A stretch of 64,000 nucleotides of DNA from Bradyrhizobium yuanmingense (GTDB taxonomy: Bacteria > Pseudomonadota > Alphaproteobacteria > Rhizobiales > Xanthobacteraceae). This document shows, in pieces, positions 17,486 through 26,127 of this stretch. Made by a program: the position numbers and the translations under genes. Where the stretch lies: assembly GCF_029167105.1 (NCBI RefSeq), contig NZ_JARFML010000043.1, positions 1-64,000 on the forward strand. The letters run 5' to 3'. Under the pieces are notes generated by a model. It did not search any database, was not told the origin of the DNA, and worked only from the letters and a program-made list of their open reading frames with translations. Within the stretch, counting starts at the first letter, position 1; each line of letters opens with the position of its first letter.

Positions 17486-17621
17486 CCATCCTTCGAGACG
17501 CCCGCCGTTGGCGGGCTCTCAGGATGAGGACGGAGTGCGCGACATCAGGATCAACGGGCACCGATGCCGATTAGCCTCATCCTGAGGAGGCGCGTAGCGC
17601 CGTCTCGAAGGACGAGGCGGG
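17486..17621. repeat. Pair of related short palindromic repeats
   Basis: Two copies in opposite orientation lie in the 17256-17661 gap. One (17486-17531) reads CATCCTTCGAGACG...CTCAGGATGAGG. The other (17575-17621) reads CATCCTGAGGAGGCGCGTAG...GTCTCGAAGGACGAGG. Each can fold on itself, and the two can pair with each other. This is a common Bradyrhizobium intergenic element. The rest of the gap shows no gene. Confidence 0.65.
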
Positions 17622-17661
17622 CGCTCAGGCCGCCGCCAAGAACTGATATGCGCTCGCCTGC

Positions 17662-19986
17662 TTATCCCGCCGCCCGCCGGGGCGTCAGATTGGCAGCGCT
17701 GTCCGCCGGCGGCGCGATGTGCATCAGGATGGTCTGCACCGACGATGCAACCTCGATCCCGTTCTGCTGGAAGCGCAGCTTCATGCGGCGGTTGAATTCG
17801 CGCTGGACCGGCCAGCGGCCGGCCTCAGTGCAGCGGATCTGGCCGACGATCGACACCATCGCGCCGTCGACCTTGTCGACGCCCCAAAGCTCGAGGTCGC
17901 CGCGGATGAGCGCGCGGAAATCCGCTTCACGGCGCATCTCGTCGACGATGTCCTTGAGGATCTGGCCGGCGCGGTCGGTGTCTTCCTTGTAGGCGACGTT
18001 GACGCTGACCGAGGCGTTGCCGGCGCCGCGGCTGGCATTGGTGATGGTCGTGACCGCGCTGAACGGCACGATGTGCACGGCGCCGTCGCCCGCGCGCAGG
18101 CGGATGGTGCGGATCGAGACGTTCTCGACGACGCCCGACAGCCCCGACACGCTAACGGTGTCGCCGACCTGCACCGTATTCTCCAGCAGCAGGAACAGGC
18201 CGGTGATGAGATCCTGCACCAGCTTCTGCGAGCCGAAGCCGATCGCAATGCCGACGATGCCGGCGCCCGCCAGCAGCGGCGCGACATTGACGCCGATCTC
18301 GCTCAACGCCGTCAGGCCGACGATCGTCGCGATCAGACAGAGCAGCGCGGTGCGCAGCATCGGCTGGAAGGTGCGCAACCGCGCGGCGCGGGCATAGTGC
18401 CCGTCCCGCGACAGCGTATTGATCTGGCGGTCCAGGAGCGCATTGCTGGCTTCCCAGATCGCCGCAGCGATGAGTACGGCGAGGCCGATGGTCACCACGG
18501 CCGAGATCAGCCGGCTGCCGATCTGGCCGCCATAGAACCAGACGATCGCGTCCACGCCCCAGACCTCGAGCACCGCCACGAAACCAATGAAGGCGATGAC
18601 ACCGGATACGATCCTGCGGAGCAGCGGCAGATAGCGGTTGGCACGGATCTCGAGGCCGGGAAAGCGCTGGAGGATCTCCGGATTGATGCGGAAGCCGCGG
18701 TCGATCAGGCTCAGCGTCAGCATGATGACGACACGCGCGACCAGCGCCACTGCGATGGTGCCGACGAAATATTGCAGCAGCAGCGAATAGCCGTTGCGGA
18801 TGTTGAGCGCCCATACCGCCCACAGTGCGAGGTCGAGCGCGATGGCAAGATAGTGCCAGCCGCCGGCGATGCGGTTGCGCAAACGGTCCGCAATCCCCTG
18901 CCGCTCGGCCGGGGCGCGGATGGCATCGGCGACCTGGCGGCGGCATTGCAGGATGATGACGGCGATGAAGAGGTGCACGACCAGCATCACCATGCGCAGC
19001 AGCGCGGCGTAGCCGGCGCGGTGCAGGCCGAGCAGCAGCGCCACATTGGCAAAGGCGATGCCGGAGACGCCGACGCCGACGATTCGGCGCGCCCAGATCT
19101 CGATATAGGCGGCGGTCTCCGCGCGCACCGGAAACAGGCCGAACGGCCCCGCCAGCGCCCGAACCAGGCAGATGAGCCCGCGCGAGAACGCATAGGCGTT
19201 GACGACGGCGAGGATCACGAGGCGGACGGTTGTCGGTTCTCCGATCTCCGTCCCGAGCAGCGCGGTGGCGACGCCGACGAAGACGAGCACGGGAAGCAGC
19301 TCGAGTACGAAACGCCCGAGCACGAAGGGCAGGCGCAGCATGATCTGCCAGACCCGCGCAAGGCTGTGGCGTCGCTCCTGCATTTCAGGTGCCGGCGTAA
19401 CGTCGGCGACTGACGATGGCGGGTCGGCAAGCGGCAGCGCCGGTGCCGGCAGGCGCGCGCTTTGCGGCACGCGTCCCTCCAGGAACGCGACCGGCCGGCG
19501 GATCAGGCGGAAGATCACCCATTCGGCCGAGAGGGCGCAGCCGAGCACCAGCGCGAGCTTCCAGGCGATCTCGATCAGAAGATTGTAAGCCGCAGGATCG
19601 TTCGCGGTGCGCACGATCCAGTAATAGAACGCCGGAAAATGCGTGAGCGTCCGCGCCATGCCGGCGATCTCACGCGAGATTTCGCCGATCTCCTCCGAGA
19701 CCGTGAGCATGAGCTGCGCACCGAGGCCGTCGGCCGAAAGCGGGATCGGCGAATTCGGCTGCGGCGCGGGCTGTTGCGGACCAGACGCGTTGGCGATCGC
19801 ACGGAGCGTATCGATCATCTGCGCGCGCTTCTTGTCGTCCTGAAGCGTGTCCAACGCTCGCCTGGCTTCGTCAGGCGATAGCGCCGCGGCACCGTTCGCG
19901 GCCGGCGCATCGGCGCGGGCGCAGGAGAGAGAAGAGATCGCAAGGAAAAGAGCGGCGAGAAGCGCCGGGACAAGCTTTTGCGACAC
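17662..19986 (-). CDS. Large MscS-family mechanosensitive channel
   Basis: The 774-residue inner-membrane protein has a signal peptide (MSQKLVPALLAALFLAISSL), a periplasmic region of about 100 residues, many transmembrane helices, and a C-terminal MscS domain. The pore helix and hinge read GIVGIAIGFGSQKLVQDLI (about residue 570 on), followed by the beta domain (VQVGDTVSVSGLSGVVENVSIR). This is a YbiO-like multi-helix MscS rather than the 280-residue type. I chose the GTG at 19986 because AGGGA precedes it and it opens the signal peptide; an ATG at 20055 is possible. It releases solutes upon osmotic downshift (family knowledge). Confidence 0.9.
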   Translation of the reverse strand: MSQKLVPALLAALFLAISSLSCARADAPAANGAAALSPDEARRALDTLQDDKKRAQMIDTLRAIANASGPQQPAPQPNSPIPLSADGLGAQLMLTVSEEIGEISREIAGMARTLTHFPAFYYWIVRTANDPAAYNLLIEIAWKLALVLGCALSAEWVIFRLIRRPVAFLEGRVPQSARLPAPALPLADPPSSVADVTPAPEMQERRHSLARVWQIMLRLPFVLGRFVLELLPVLVFVGVATALLGTEIGEPTTVRLVILAVVNAYAFSRGLICLVRALAGPFGLFPVRAETAAYIEIWARRIVGVGVSGIAFANVALLLGLHRAGYAALLRMVMLVVHLFIAVIILQCRRQVADAIRAPAERQGIADRLRNRIAGGWHYLAIALDLALWAVWALNIRNGYSLLLQYFVGTIAVALVARVVIMLTLSLIDRGFRINPEILQRFPGLEIRANRYLPLLRRIVSGVIAFIGFVAVLEVWGVDAIVWFYGGQIGSRLISAVVTIGLAVLIAAAIWEASNALLDRQINTLSRDGHYARAARLRTFQPMLRTALLCLIATIVGLTALSEIGVNVAPLLAGAGIVGIAIGFGSQKLVQDLITGLFLLLENTVQVGDTVSVSGLSGVVENVSIRTIRLRAGDGAVHIVPFSAVTTITNASRGAGNASVSVNVAYKEDTDRAGQILKDIVDEMRREADFRALIRGDLELWGVDKVDGAMVSIVGQIRCTEAGRWPVQREFNRRMKLRFQQNGIEVASSVQTILMHIAPPADSAANLTPRRAAG

Positions 19987-20813
19987 GCAGATTCCCTGGA
20001 AAAGTGAATGTGCTCGCAGGTAGCGTGGCCGCCACCGCCGAAGCACATCCGTCATGTCGGATCGGCGCTATTCGCCCCCAGCCTGTGTCGGAAGTTGGCC
20101 TTTGGGACGACATTCTCTTGGCATTTGCCGCAGCGCAGGATCGGGAGTTGATGTCCCGGCGAGCCTCATCAGGCAGCGCGCGCAAGACCTCTGTGCGGAT
20201 CGACAGGAGGATTAAGAATGCGGGGTGTCAAAGGACTTTGTTGCGGCGGCCTTCACGGCAATCCGACACGATCGACGGGCTCAAAATACAGCGCCGGGAA
20301 GGTAGGGGCTTTGCCTCACTGATGCAGCCCGCTAAACCTTCTCCCGGCGTGCCGTTCGCGGTTTCTGCCGCTATGCGATAGTCCGAACGAGCTCCATCGC
20401 AATTAACGCGGCTGGATTTGCGGAGGTGGCGTCATAGACCTCCCCTTGCTCATGAGGTGGACGTTGCGCGTCGCTTGTTTGCGACCGCGGGCATGGTCCT
20501 CCTGCGACACAAAACTGTCAAGCGGGATCAATGGCGCAAAGGATCACAATTGAACGCGCGAGTTCCTTGGACGGCTGCGCCCGATGGTGAGTTGCTGCAC
20601 CTGGCAATCAGGAGCACGCGCGCGCCGGGCGAGGACATTGAGCGAGACAGCCGGCATGGTGACATCATGCCCCTGTTTTGCCCGACAAGGCAACCTGACT
20701 TCGTGAAATCCGCATCACGGATGATGAGCGGGATAAGCCATTGATTCCGCTATGCCTGGCTACTGTGCATGGGGTTGTTTTTCGCGTTTTTTGTCATTGG
20801 CCGGCTCGGTCGC
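19987..20813. other. 827-base gene-free stretch
   Basis: No reading frame here has convincing coding character or family similarity. It holds the MscS promoter region, a small hairpin (GGAGGT 20422-20427 with ACCTCC 20438-20443) and one copy of a dispersed repeat (20669-20793). The 20056-20660 part is otherwise featureless. Confidence 0.5.
20669..20793 (+). repeat. Dispersed repeat, copy A
   Basis: About 125 bp, with end blocks TGCCCCTGTTTTGCCCGAC (20669-20687) and TACTGTGCATGGGGTTGTTT (from 20761) plus a central CCATTGATT (20738-20746). The same blocks occur in the same order in reverse orientation at 61751-61866. The interior between the end blocks is much less alike. Confidence 0.75.
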
Positions 20814-21851
20814 CTAGAGAAACATCTCCGTCAGGTCGACCGTCGAGGCCTTTCCGATCTGGTCGAAGTTTCGCGCCAGCCAGCTTCGCGCCGCCGCGCG
20901 GCCCTCGTCGCGCAGGCGGCACAATAGGCTCCATTCGGGGTGGAACTGCGTGGCCGTGCCGAGCTGCGACATCAACGCGTCGTTGCCGATCCAATGCATG
21001 TACATGCGGCTGTGCTTATTGCTGTCGAGCTCGCCGTCATCGATCAGCCGGGTGGCGAAGGCGATCGCGCGCATCTCGCGCATCAAGGATGAATTGAAGC
21101 TGATCTCGTTGATTCGGTGCAGGACATCGGCAGCGCTGCCCGGCAGCTCGTCGCGCCGGATCGCCGTCACCTGCACGATGACCACGTCGTGACTGCCCTT
21201 GCGGTAGATCAACGGATAGATCGCGGGATTGCCGAGATAGCCGCCGTCCCAGTAATGCTCGCCATCGATCTCGACGGCCTGGAAATAGGGCGGCAGGCAG
21301 GCCGACGCGAGCACGGTCTCCGCCGTCAGCAGCGGGCTCTGGAACACCTTGATCTTGCCGGTGCGGACGTTGGTGGCGTTGAGAAACAGCTGCGGCGCAT
21401 CCGGCGAGGAATTGAGCCGGTCGAAATCGATCACGCGCTGCAGCAGCGCGCGGAGCGGATTGAAGTGAAAGGGATTGAGCAGGTTCGGCGGCAGCGTGTG
21501 TGTCAGCGTATGGATGAATGCGTGGACCGGATGATATTCCGGCGGCAGCTTCAGGGCCTGGATCCACTGGTTCAGCGGCGACATCAGATCGTACGCCATG
21601 TCCATGCGCGAGACTTCGTACCAGAATGCGTGCAGGCTCTCCCGCGCGGCCTCCGCGCCCCCATGCGCCATGCCGGAGGCCATCGCGACCGCATTCATCG
21701 CGCCGGCACTGGTCGCGCTGATCGCCTCGATCGCGAGCCTGCCGTCCTCGAGCACCTGGTCGAGCACGCCCCAGACGAAGGCGCCGTGCGCGCCGCCGCC
21801 CTGGAGCGCGAAGTTGACGTTCTTGCAGTTCGTGGTCCCGCCAGCTGTCAC
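20814..21851 (-). CDS. Patatin-like phospholipase
   Basis: The 345-residue protein has the patatin fold: oxyanion loop GGGAHGAF (18-25), nucleophile Ser48 in the elbow ATSAG (usual form GTSAG, so the first Gly is Ala), and the catalytic Asp202 in DGGYLGNPA. It is a serine/aspartate dyad lipid acyl hydrolase, probably cytoplasmic since no signal is visible. The start is a GTG at 21851 that overlaps the ppk2 stop (GTGA) and follows GAGGCAAG. A role with PPK2 in phospholipid or polyphosphate storage granules is only inference from coupling. Confidence 0.88.
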   Translation of the reverse strand: MTAGGTTNCKNVNFALQGGGAHGAFVWGVLDQVLEDGRLAIEAISATSAGAMNAVAMASGMAHGGAEAARESLHAFWYEVSRMDMAYDLMSPLNQWIQALKLPPEYHPVHAFIHTLTHTLPPNLLNPFHFNPLRALLQRVIDFDRLNSSPDAPQLFLNATNVRTGKIKVFQSPLLTAETVLASACLPPYFQAVEIDGEHYWDGGYLGNPAIYPLIYRKGSHDVVIVQVTAIRRDELPGSAADVLHRINEISFNSSLMREMRAIAFATRLIDDGELDSNKHSRMYMHWIGNDALMSQLGTATQFHPEWSLLCRLRDEGRAAARSWLARNFDQIGKASTVDLTEMFL

Positions 21852-22777
21852 TTTGCTTGCCTCTTGCCTCCCGTCCCTTCTTTCTCCAGCGCCTTGCGCA
21901 CCTGCTTGAACTCCTCCAGCGAGGCCCTGTCGGCGCGGGGGAAGCGCAGGTCGAGCTTTTCCAGCTCGGCGTTGATCACCGAGCCGATCACGACGCGCGC
22001 GAACCATTTGTGGTCGGCGGGCACGACGTACCAGGGCGCGTGGGAGGTCGCGGTGTGGCGGACGATGTCCTGGTAGACCGCCTGGTAGCGTGGCCAAAGC
22101 GCACGCTCCCTGATGTCGTCCATGGAGAACTTCCACTGCTTGGCCGGATCGTCCAGCCGCGCGAGGAAGCGCTCGCGCTGCTCTTCCTTGGAGATGTTGA
22201 GGAAGAACTTCAGCACCACGGTGCCGTTACGGCAGAGATAGCGCTCGAAGGCGGAGATGTCCTCGAACCGCTCCTTCCAGATGTTCTTGGTCACGAGCTT
22301 TGGCGGCAGCTTCTCCTTGGCGAGAATCTCGGGATGCACGCGCGTCACCAGGCATTCCTCGTAATGCGAGCGGTTGAAGATGCCGATATGGCCGCGCTCG
22401 GGCAGCGCGACCGCGTGACGCCAGAGGAAGTCGTGGTCGAGCTCCTTGCTGCTCGGCGCCTTGAAGGCCGTGACCTCGCAGCCCTGCGGATTGATGCCCT
22501 CGAAGATCGCCTTGATCGCGGAGTCCTTGCCGGCGGCGTCCATCGCCTGGAACACGATCAGGAGCGACCAGCGGTCCTGCGCGTAGAGCTTCTCCTGAAA
22601 CGCGATCAGCCGTTTCTTGTTGGCGTCGAGGATCGCCTGCGCCTTCTCCTTGTCGAGATCGCCCTTCTCGTCGGTCTTGTGGTCCTTGAGGTGAAACTTG
22701 CCCGAGCCATCGTAGCGAAACGGCGTGATGTAGCGGTCAAGCTCCTGGGCGAGCGACTTGGACGGCTTTTTGCTCAT
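21848..22777 (-). CDS. ppk2: Polyphosphate kinase 2 family protein
   Basis: The 309-residue protein transfers phosphate between polyphosphate and nucleotides. The Walker A loop is MDAAGKDS (79-86), the Walker B and lid region is GHIGIFNRSHYEE (about 129-141), and the conserved NIWKERFEDI and KFFLNISKEEQRERF blocks follow. Size fits one-domain PPK2 (class I or III); which nucleotides it prefers cannot be read. Its first 41 bases overlap the end of livM and its stop overlaps the patatin start, so it lies in a tightly packed operon behind the Liv transporter. Confidence 0.93.
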   Translation of the reverse strand: MSKKPSKSLAQELDRYITPFRYDGSGKFHLKDHKTDEKGDLDKEKAQAILDANKKRLIAFQEKLYAQDRWSLLIVFQAMDAAGKDSAIKAIFEGINPQGCEVTAFKAPSSKELDHDFLWRHAVALPERGHIGIFNRSHYEECLVTRVHPEILAKEKLPPKLVTKNIWKERFEDISAFERYLCRNGTVVLKFFLNISKEEQRERFLARLDDPAKQWKFSMDDIRERALWPRYQAVYQDIVRHTATSHAPWYVVPADHKWFARVVIGSVINAELEKLDLRFPRADRASLEEFKQVRKALEKEGTGGKRQAK

Positions 22778-23756
22778 GAGCGCGGGGCACCTTGCGTTGC
22801 AACTTCAATCGGTCGAGCAAGCTACCAAGGATGCCCTTGGGAAGGAATATGATGAAGAGCACGAGCAGCACGCCGTAGACGAGATTGTCCCAGCCGACCG
22901 CCTTGGTGCCGAATCCGATGCGCAGCGTTTCCGCCAGCAGGATGGTGATGATGGCGCCGACGGTCGGGCCGAGCGAGACGAACAGGCCGCCGACGATCGC
23001 GGCGAACACCATCTGCAGAGAGACCGCGATGCCGCTGACCGTGTCGGGCGTGATGAACATCTGGTACTGGCAGTAGATCGCGCCCGCCAGAGCCGTCATC
23101 ACCGCGCTGAGCAGCGTGATCTTCAGCTTCTCGGCGGTGACGTCGACACCGGCCGCGGCCGCAGCATCCTCGTCCTCCGAGATCGCCTCCAGCGCATAAC
23201 GCGCCATGCTGCGGTCGACCCAGTGCCAGACCACGATGCCGAACAGCCAGACCGCAAGCGCGATCAGGTACCAGGTCGTCTTGTCGTCGAATTGCAGCGC
23301 CAGCAGCCTGTTGCCGGACGCGCGGTTCGGGGTGTAGCCGAGCGAGCCGCCGGTATAGTCGCGCGTCGCGGTGATGACCTGGAGCACGATGCCTGACAGC
23401 GCCAGCGTCACCAGCACGAAATAGTGCCCGGTGATACGAAAGCGGAAGCAGGGATAGCCGACGATCATCGCCAGCGCGCCGGCCGCCGCCATGCTGATGG
23501 GAATGCCGATCCAGGGCGACAGGCCTGCGTGATTCCACAACAGCGCGGTGACGTAAGCGCCGATCCCCATGAAGCCGCCATGGCCGAGCGAGACGAGGCC
23601 GAACCTCCCCATCATCGACCAGGACGTATAGGCGAACGACCAGATCAGGATCAGCACCAGGATGTGCAGATGATAGGGATCGCGATAGACGAAGGGCAGC
23701 GCGACCAGCGCCGCCAGCCCCACGCCCCATGCAGCAAACCGCCCCTGCCCCATCAT
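22737..23756 (-). CDS. livM: Branched-chain amino-acid-type ABC transporter permease (LivM)
   Basis: The 339-residue inner-membrane permease has about ten helices with family blocks FGLVSLGHGGFMGIGAYV near residues 50-67 and GLFVSLGPTVGAIITILLAE in the second half. It pairs with LivH to form the channel. Its ATG at 23756 lies in the livH stop region (CGATGATG overlap). The C terminus overlaps the ppk2 start by 41 bases. Substrates of this Liv-type set are not known; amino acids, amides and urea are all reported for the class. Confidence 0.92.
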   Translation of the reverse strand: MMGQGRFAAWGVGLAALVALPFVYRDPYHLHILVLILIWSFAYTSWSMMGRFGLVSLGHGGFMGIGAYVTALLWNHAGLSPWIGIPISMAAAGALAMIVGYPCFRFRITGHYFVLVTLALSGIVLQVITATRDYTGGSLGYTPNRASGNRLLALQFDDKTTWYLIALAVWLFGIVVWHWVDRSMARYALEAISEDEDAAAAAGVDVTAEKLKITLLSAVMTALAGAIYCQYQMFITPDTVSGIAVSLQMVFAAIVGGLFVSLGPTVGAIITILLAETLRIGFGTKAVGWDNLVYGVLLVLFIIFLPKGILGSLLDRLKLQRKVPRAHEQKAVQVARPGA

Positions 23757-24640
23757 CGGCGCCTCGCAAGCAGGCCCGCGGGCCGGATGAACATCATGAC
23801 GATGAAGAACGCGAAGGCCAGCACATAGCCCCATTCGAGGTCGGAGAACAGGCCCCCGAGCGAGATGATCTCGGCGAACACGAAGGCGGCGATGAAGCCG
23901 CCGATGAAATTGCCGAGGCCGCCGAGCACGCAGATCAGGAAGGTGATCGGCCCGAAGGACAGGCCGACGAAGGGATGCACGTCGTATTGCAGCACCAGGA
24001 GGCAGGCGGCGAGGCCGGCGAGCGCGCCGCCGAGCGCCGACGTGATCAAGTAGATCCGCTTGGTGTCGACGCCCATCAGCGCCATGATCTGGCGGTCCTG
24101 CGAGATGGCACGGATCGCAGTGCCGGTGAAGGTGCGCGTCATGAACAGATAGACCGCGACCATGCCGACCAGCGCGGCGACGAACGAAAGCAGTCGTGCG
24201 TAGCTGAAATTCATGTCGCCGAAGGCGAGCACCGGCAGGCGGATGCCGAGATTGCGGAAGTCGATGCCGAAGGCAACGGTGGCAAAGCTCTGTAGCACGA
24301 ACAGCACCCCGCCGGTCGCGAGCAGCTGGTTGATCGGTGGCGCGGTCAGCAGCGGCGCGATGACGAGGTAGTGCAGCGCCGCACCAAGCACGGCAACCAG
24401 CAGGATAGTGAGCGGGGCAGCGACGAAATAGCTGACGCCGTAATATTGCACCATGAAATACATGCCGTACATGCCGATCATGACGAGCTCGGCATAGCAG
24501 ATCCAGGTCACGTCGATGACACCGAAGATCAGGTTGAGCCCGAGCGCAAGAAGCGCCAGCACGCCGCCGAGCAGAATGCCGTTGATGACGGCCTCCAGCA
24601 GATAGATGTCGAATACGTCCAGGAACGCCTGCATGCCCAT
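23753..24640 (-). CDS. livH: Branched-chain amino-acid-type ABC transporter permease (LivH)
   Basis: The 295-residue permease begins MGMQAFLDVFDIYLLEAVIN and has about eight helices. The family segment NLIFGVIDVTWICYAELVMIG is near residue 40, and the ATPase-contacting EAA-like loop is IRAISQDRQIMALMGVDTKR. The start overlaps the livF stop by one base (TGATG), and an in-frame ATG two codons in is an alternative. It forms a heterodimer with LivM. Confidence 0.93.
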   Translation of the reverse strand: MGMQAFLDVFDIYLLEAVINGILLGGVLALLALGLNLIFGVIDVTWICYAELVMIGMYGMYFMVQYYGVSYFVAAPLTILLVAVLGAALHYLVIAPLLTAPPINQLLATGGVLFVLQSFATVAFGIDFRNLGIRLPVLAFGDMNFSYARLLSFVAALVGMVAVYLFMTRTFTGTAIRAISQDRQIMALMGVDTKRIYLITSALGGALAGLAACLLVLQYDVHPFVGLSFGPITFLICVLGGLGNFIGGFIAAFVFAEIISLGGLFSDLEWGYVLAFAFFIVMMFIRPAGLLARRR

Positions 24641-25344
24641 CACACCCCGAGATAAGCTTCCTTGACCGTGTCGCTCGCCAGCATCTCGGCCGACGTGCCG
24701 GACGCGCGGATCGTACCCGCTTCGATCAGATAGGCGCGGTCGACCACCTTGAGCACCTGCTGCACGTTCTGCTCGACGATCAGCACGGTCAGCCCGCTGG
24801 CACGGATCCGCTTCACCAGCTCGAACACCTGCTGCACCACCACCGGCGCGAGCCCCGCCGAGGGCTCGTCGAGCAGCAACAGCTTCGGATTGGACATCAT
24901 CGCGCGGCCGATCGCGCACATCTGCTGCTCACCGCCGGACATGGTGCCGGCCATCTGGTGGCGGCGCTCCTTCAGACGCGGAAACAGCTCGAACACGACC
25001 TCGAGGCGCTCGGCGTAGCGGTCCCGCGCCTCCTTCATGAAGGCGCCCATCTTGAGATTGTCGTCAACCGTGAGCTGCGGAAACAGCCGCCGGTTCTCCG
25101 GCACATGCGCAATGCCGAGGCTGACGATCTTGTGCGACGGCGTCGCCACCAGGTCGACGCCCTCCATCTTGATCGATCCGCGCGACGGACGGATCAGGCC
25201 GGAGATGACGCGCATCAAGGTGGTCTTGCCGGCGCCGTTGGGGCCGATCACGCCAACGGCTTCGCCGGCCTTCACGTCCAGATTGACGTCGAACAGCGCC
25301 TGGAAGGTGCCATAGCCGGCATTGACGCCGCGAAGCTCCAGCAT
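24640..25344 (-). CDS. livF: ABC transporter ATPase (LivF)
   Basis: The 234-residue ATPase has Walker A GPNGAGKTT (about 35-43), the ABC signature MSGGEQQMCAIGRA, Walker B LLLLDEPSAGLAP, and the H-loop region VLIVEQNV, which has the Gln/Asn form typical of LivF. It powers uptake together with LivG. Three bases separate it from the livG stop, so coupling is likely. Confidence 0.94.
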   Translation of the reverse strand: MLELRGVNAGYGTFQALFDVNLDVKAGEAVGVIGPNGAGKTTLMRVISGLIRPSRGSIKMEGVDLVATPSHKIVSLGIAHVPENRRLFPQLTVDDNLKMGAFMKEARDRYAERLEVVFELFPRLKERRHQMAGTMSGGEQQMCAIGRAMMSNPKLLLLDEPSAGLAPVVVQQVFELVKRIRASGLTVLIVEQNVQQVLKVVDRAYLIEAGTIRASGTSAEMLASDTVKEAYLGV

Positions 25345-25347
25345 CGC

Positions 25348-26115
25348 CTACCCCCCTGCGCGGCGGCGCACTTCGGCGGCCGCGGCCTGCGTGGTCTCGG
25401 CATCGGTGCCGAGATAGACCTCGATGACGCGCGGATCGCCGGCGACCGCGCTCGGCAGGCCTTCCGAGATCTTCTCGCCGTGATCGAGCACCATGACGCG
25501 GTCGACGACGCGCATCAGGACGCCCATGATGTGCTCGACCCAGATGATGGTGATGCCGAGCTCGTCGCGGATATTGCGCAGCATGTCCGCGGCCTGATCC
25601 ATCTCGGCCTCGTCGAGCCCGCCGAGGCTCTCGTCGGCGAGCAACAACTTCGGCGCGGTGGCGAGGGCCTTCGCCAGCTCGAGCTTCTTCAGCCCCGCCG
25701 CGCCGAGCCCATCGACGCTGGCATGGCGGTCGGTCGGCAGGCCGACCATCGCCAGCGACCGCTCGGCCGCCTCCTCCGCCTTGGCGCGGCTGTGGCGGCC
25801 CTGGCCGTAGAAGCCGGCAAGCGCGACGTTCTCGAAAATGCTGAGGCGGCGGAACGGCCGCGGGATCTGGAAGGTCCGCCCGATGCCGCTGTTGATGATC
25901 CGGTGAGGCGCAAGGCCCGCGATCTCGTGCCCGGCGAACAGGATCGATCCGGAGGTCGGCGCCAGCGTGCCGGAGAGCATGTTGAAGATCGTGCTCTTGC
26001 CCGAGCCGTTGGGGCCGATCAGGCCCAGGATCTCGCCCTGGTCGACCCGAAACGAGACGTTGTTCACGGCGGTGAAGCCGCCAAACCGCTTCACCAATCC
26101 GCTGACTTCCAACAC
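25348..26115 (-). CDS. livG: ABC transporter ATPase (LivG)
   Basis: The 255-residue ATPase has Walker A GPNGSGKST (35-43), the LivG-specific GIGRTFQIPRPFRRLSIFEN, and Walker B LLLADESLGGLDEAE. The signature is unusual: GLGAAGLKKLELAKALA replaces the common LPYGQQRRLEIARALA, so the LSGGQ-like core is GAAGL. It is placed between the binding-protein gene and livF. Confidence 0.93.
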   Translation of the reverse strand: MLEVSGLVKRFGGFTAVNNVSFRVDQGEILGLIGPNGSGKSTIFNMLSGTLAPTSGSILFAGHEIAGLAPHRIINSGIGRTFQIPRPFRRLSIFENVALAGFYGQGRHSRAKAEEAAERSLAMVGLPTDRHASVDGLGAAGLKKLELAKALATAPKLLLADESLGGLDEAEMDQAADMLRNIRDELGITIIWVEHIMGVLMRVVDRVMVLDHGEKISEGLPSAVAGDPRVIEVYLGTDAETTQAAAAEVRRRAGG

Positions 26116-26127
26116 CGCAGAACTCCG

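Noticed and set aside
20004..20744. Plus-strand frames in the gap after the MscS gene (20004-20381 and 20418-20744)
   Set aside because: Low-complexity, no ribosome site, no family pattern, and one runs into the dispersed repeat.
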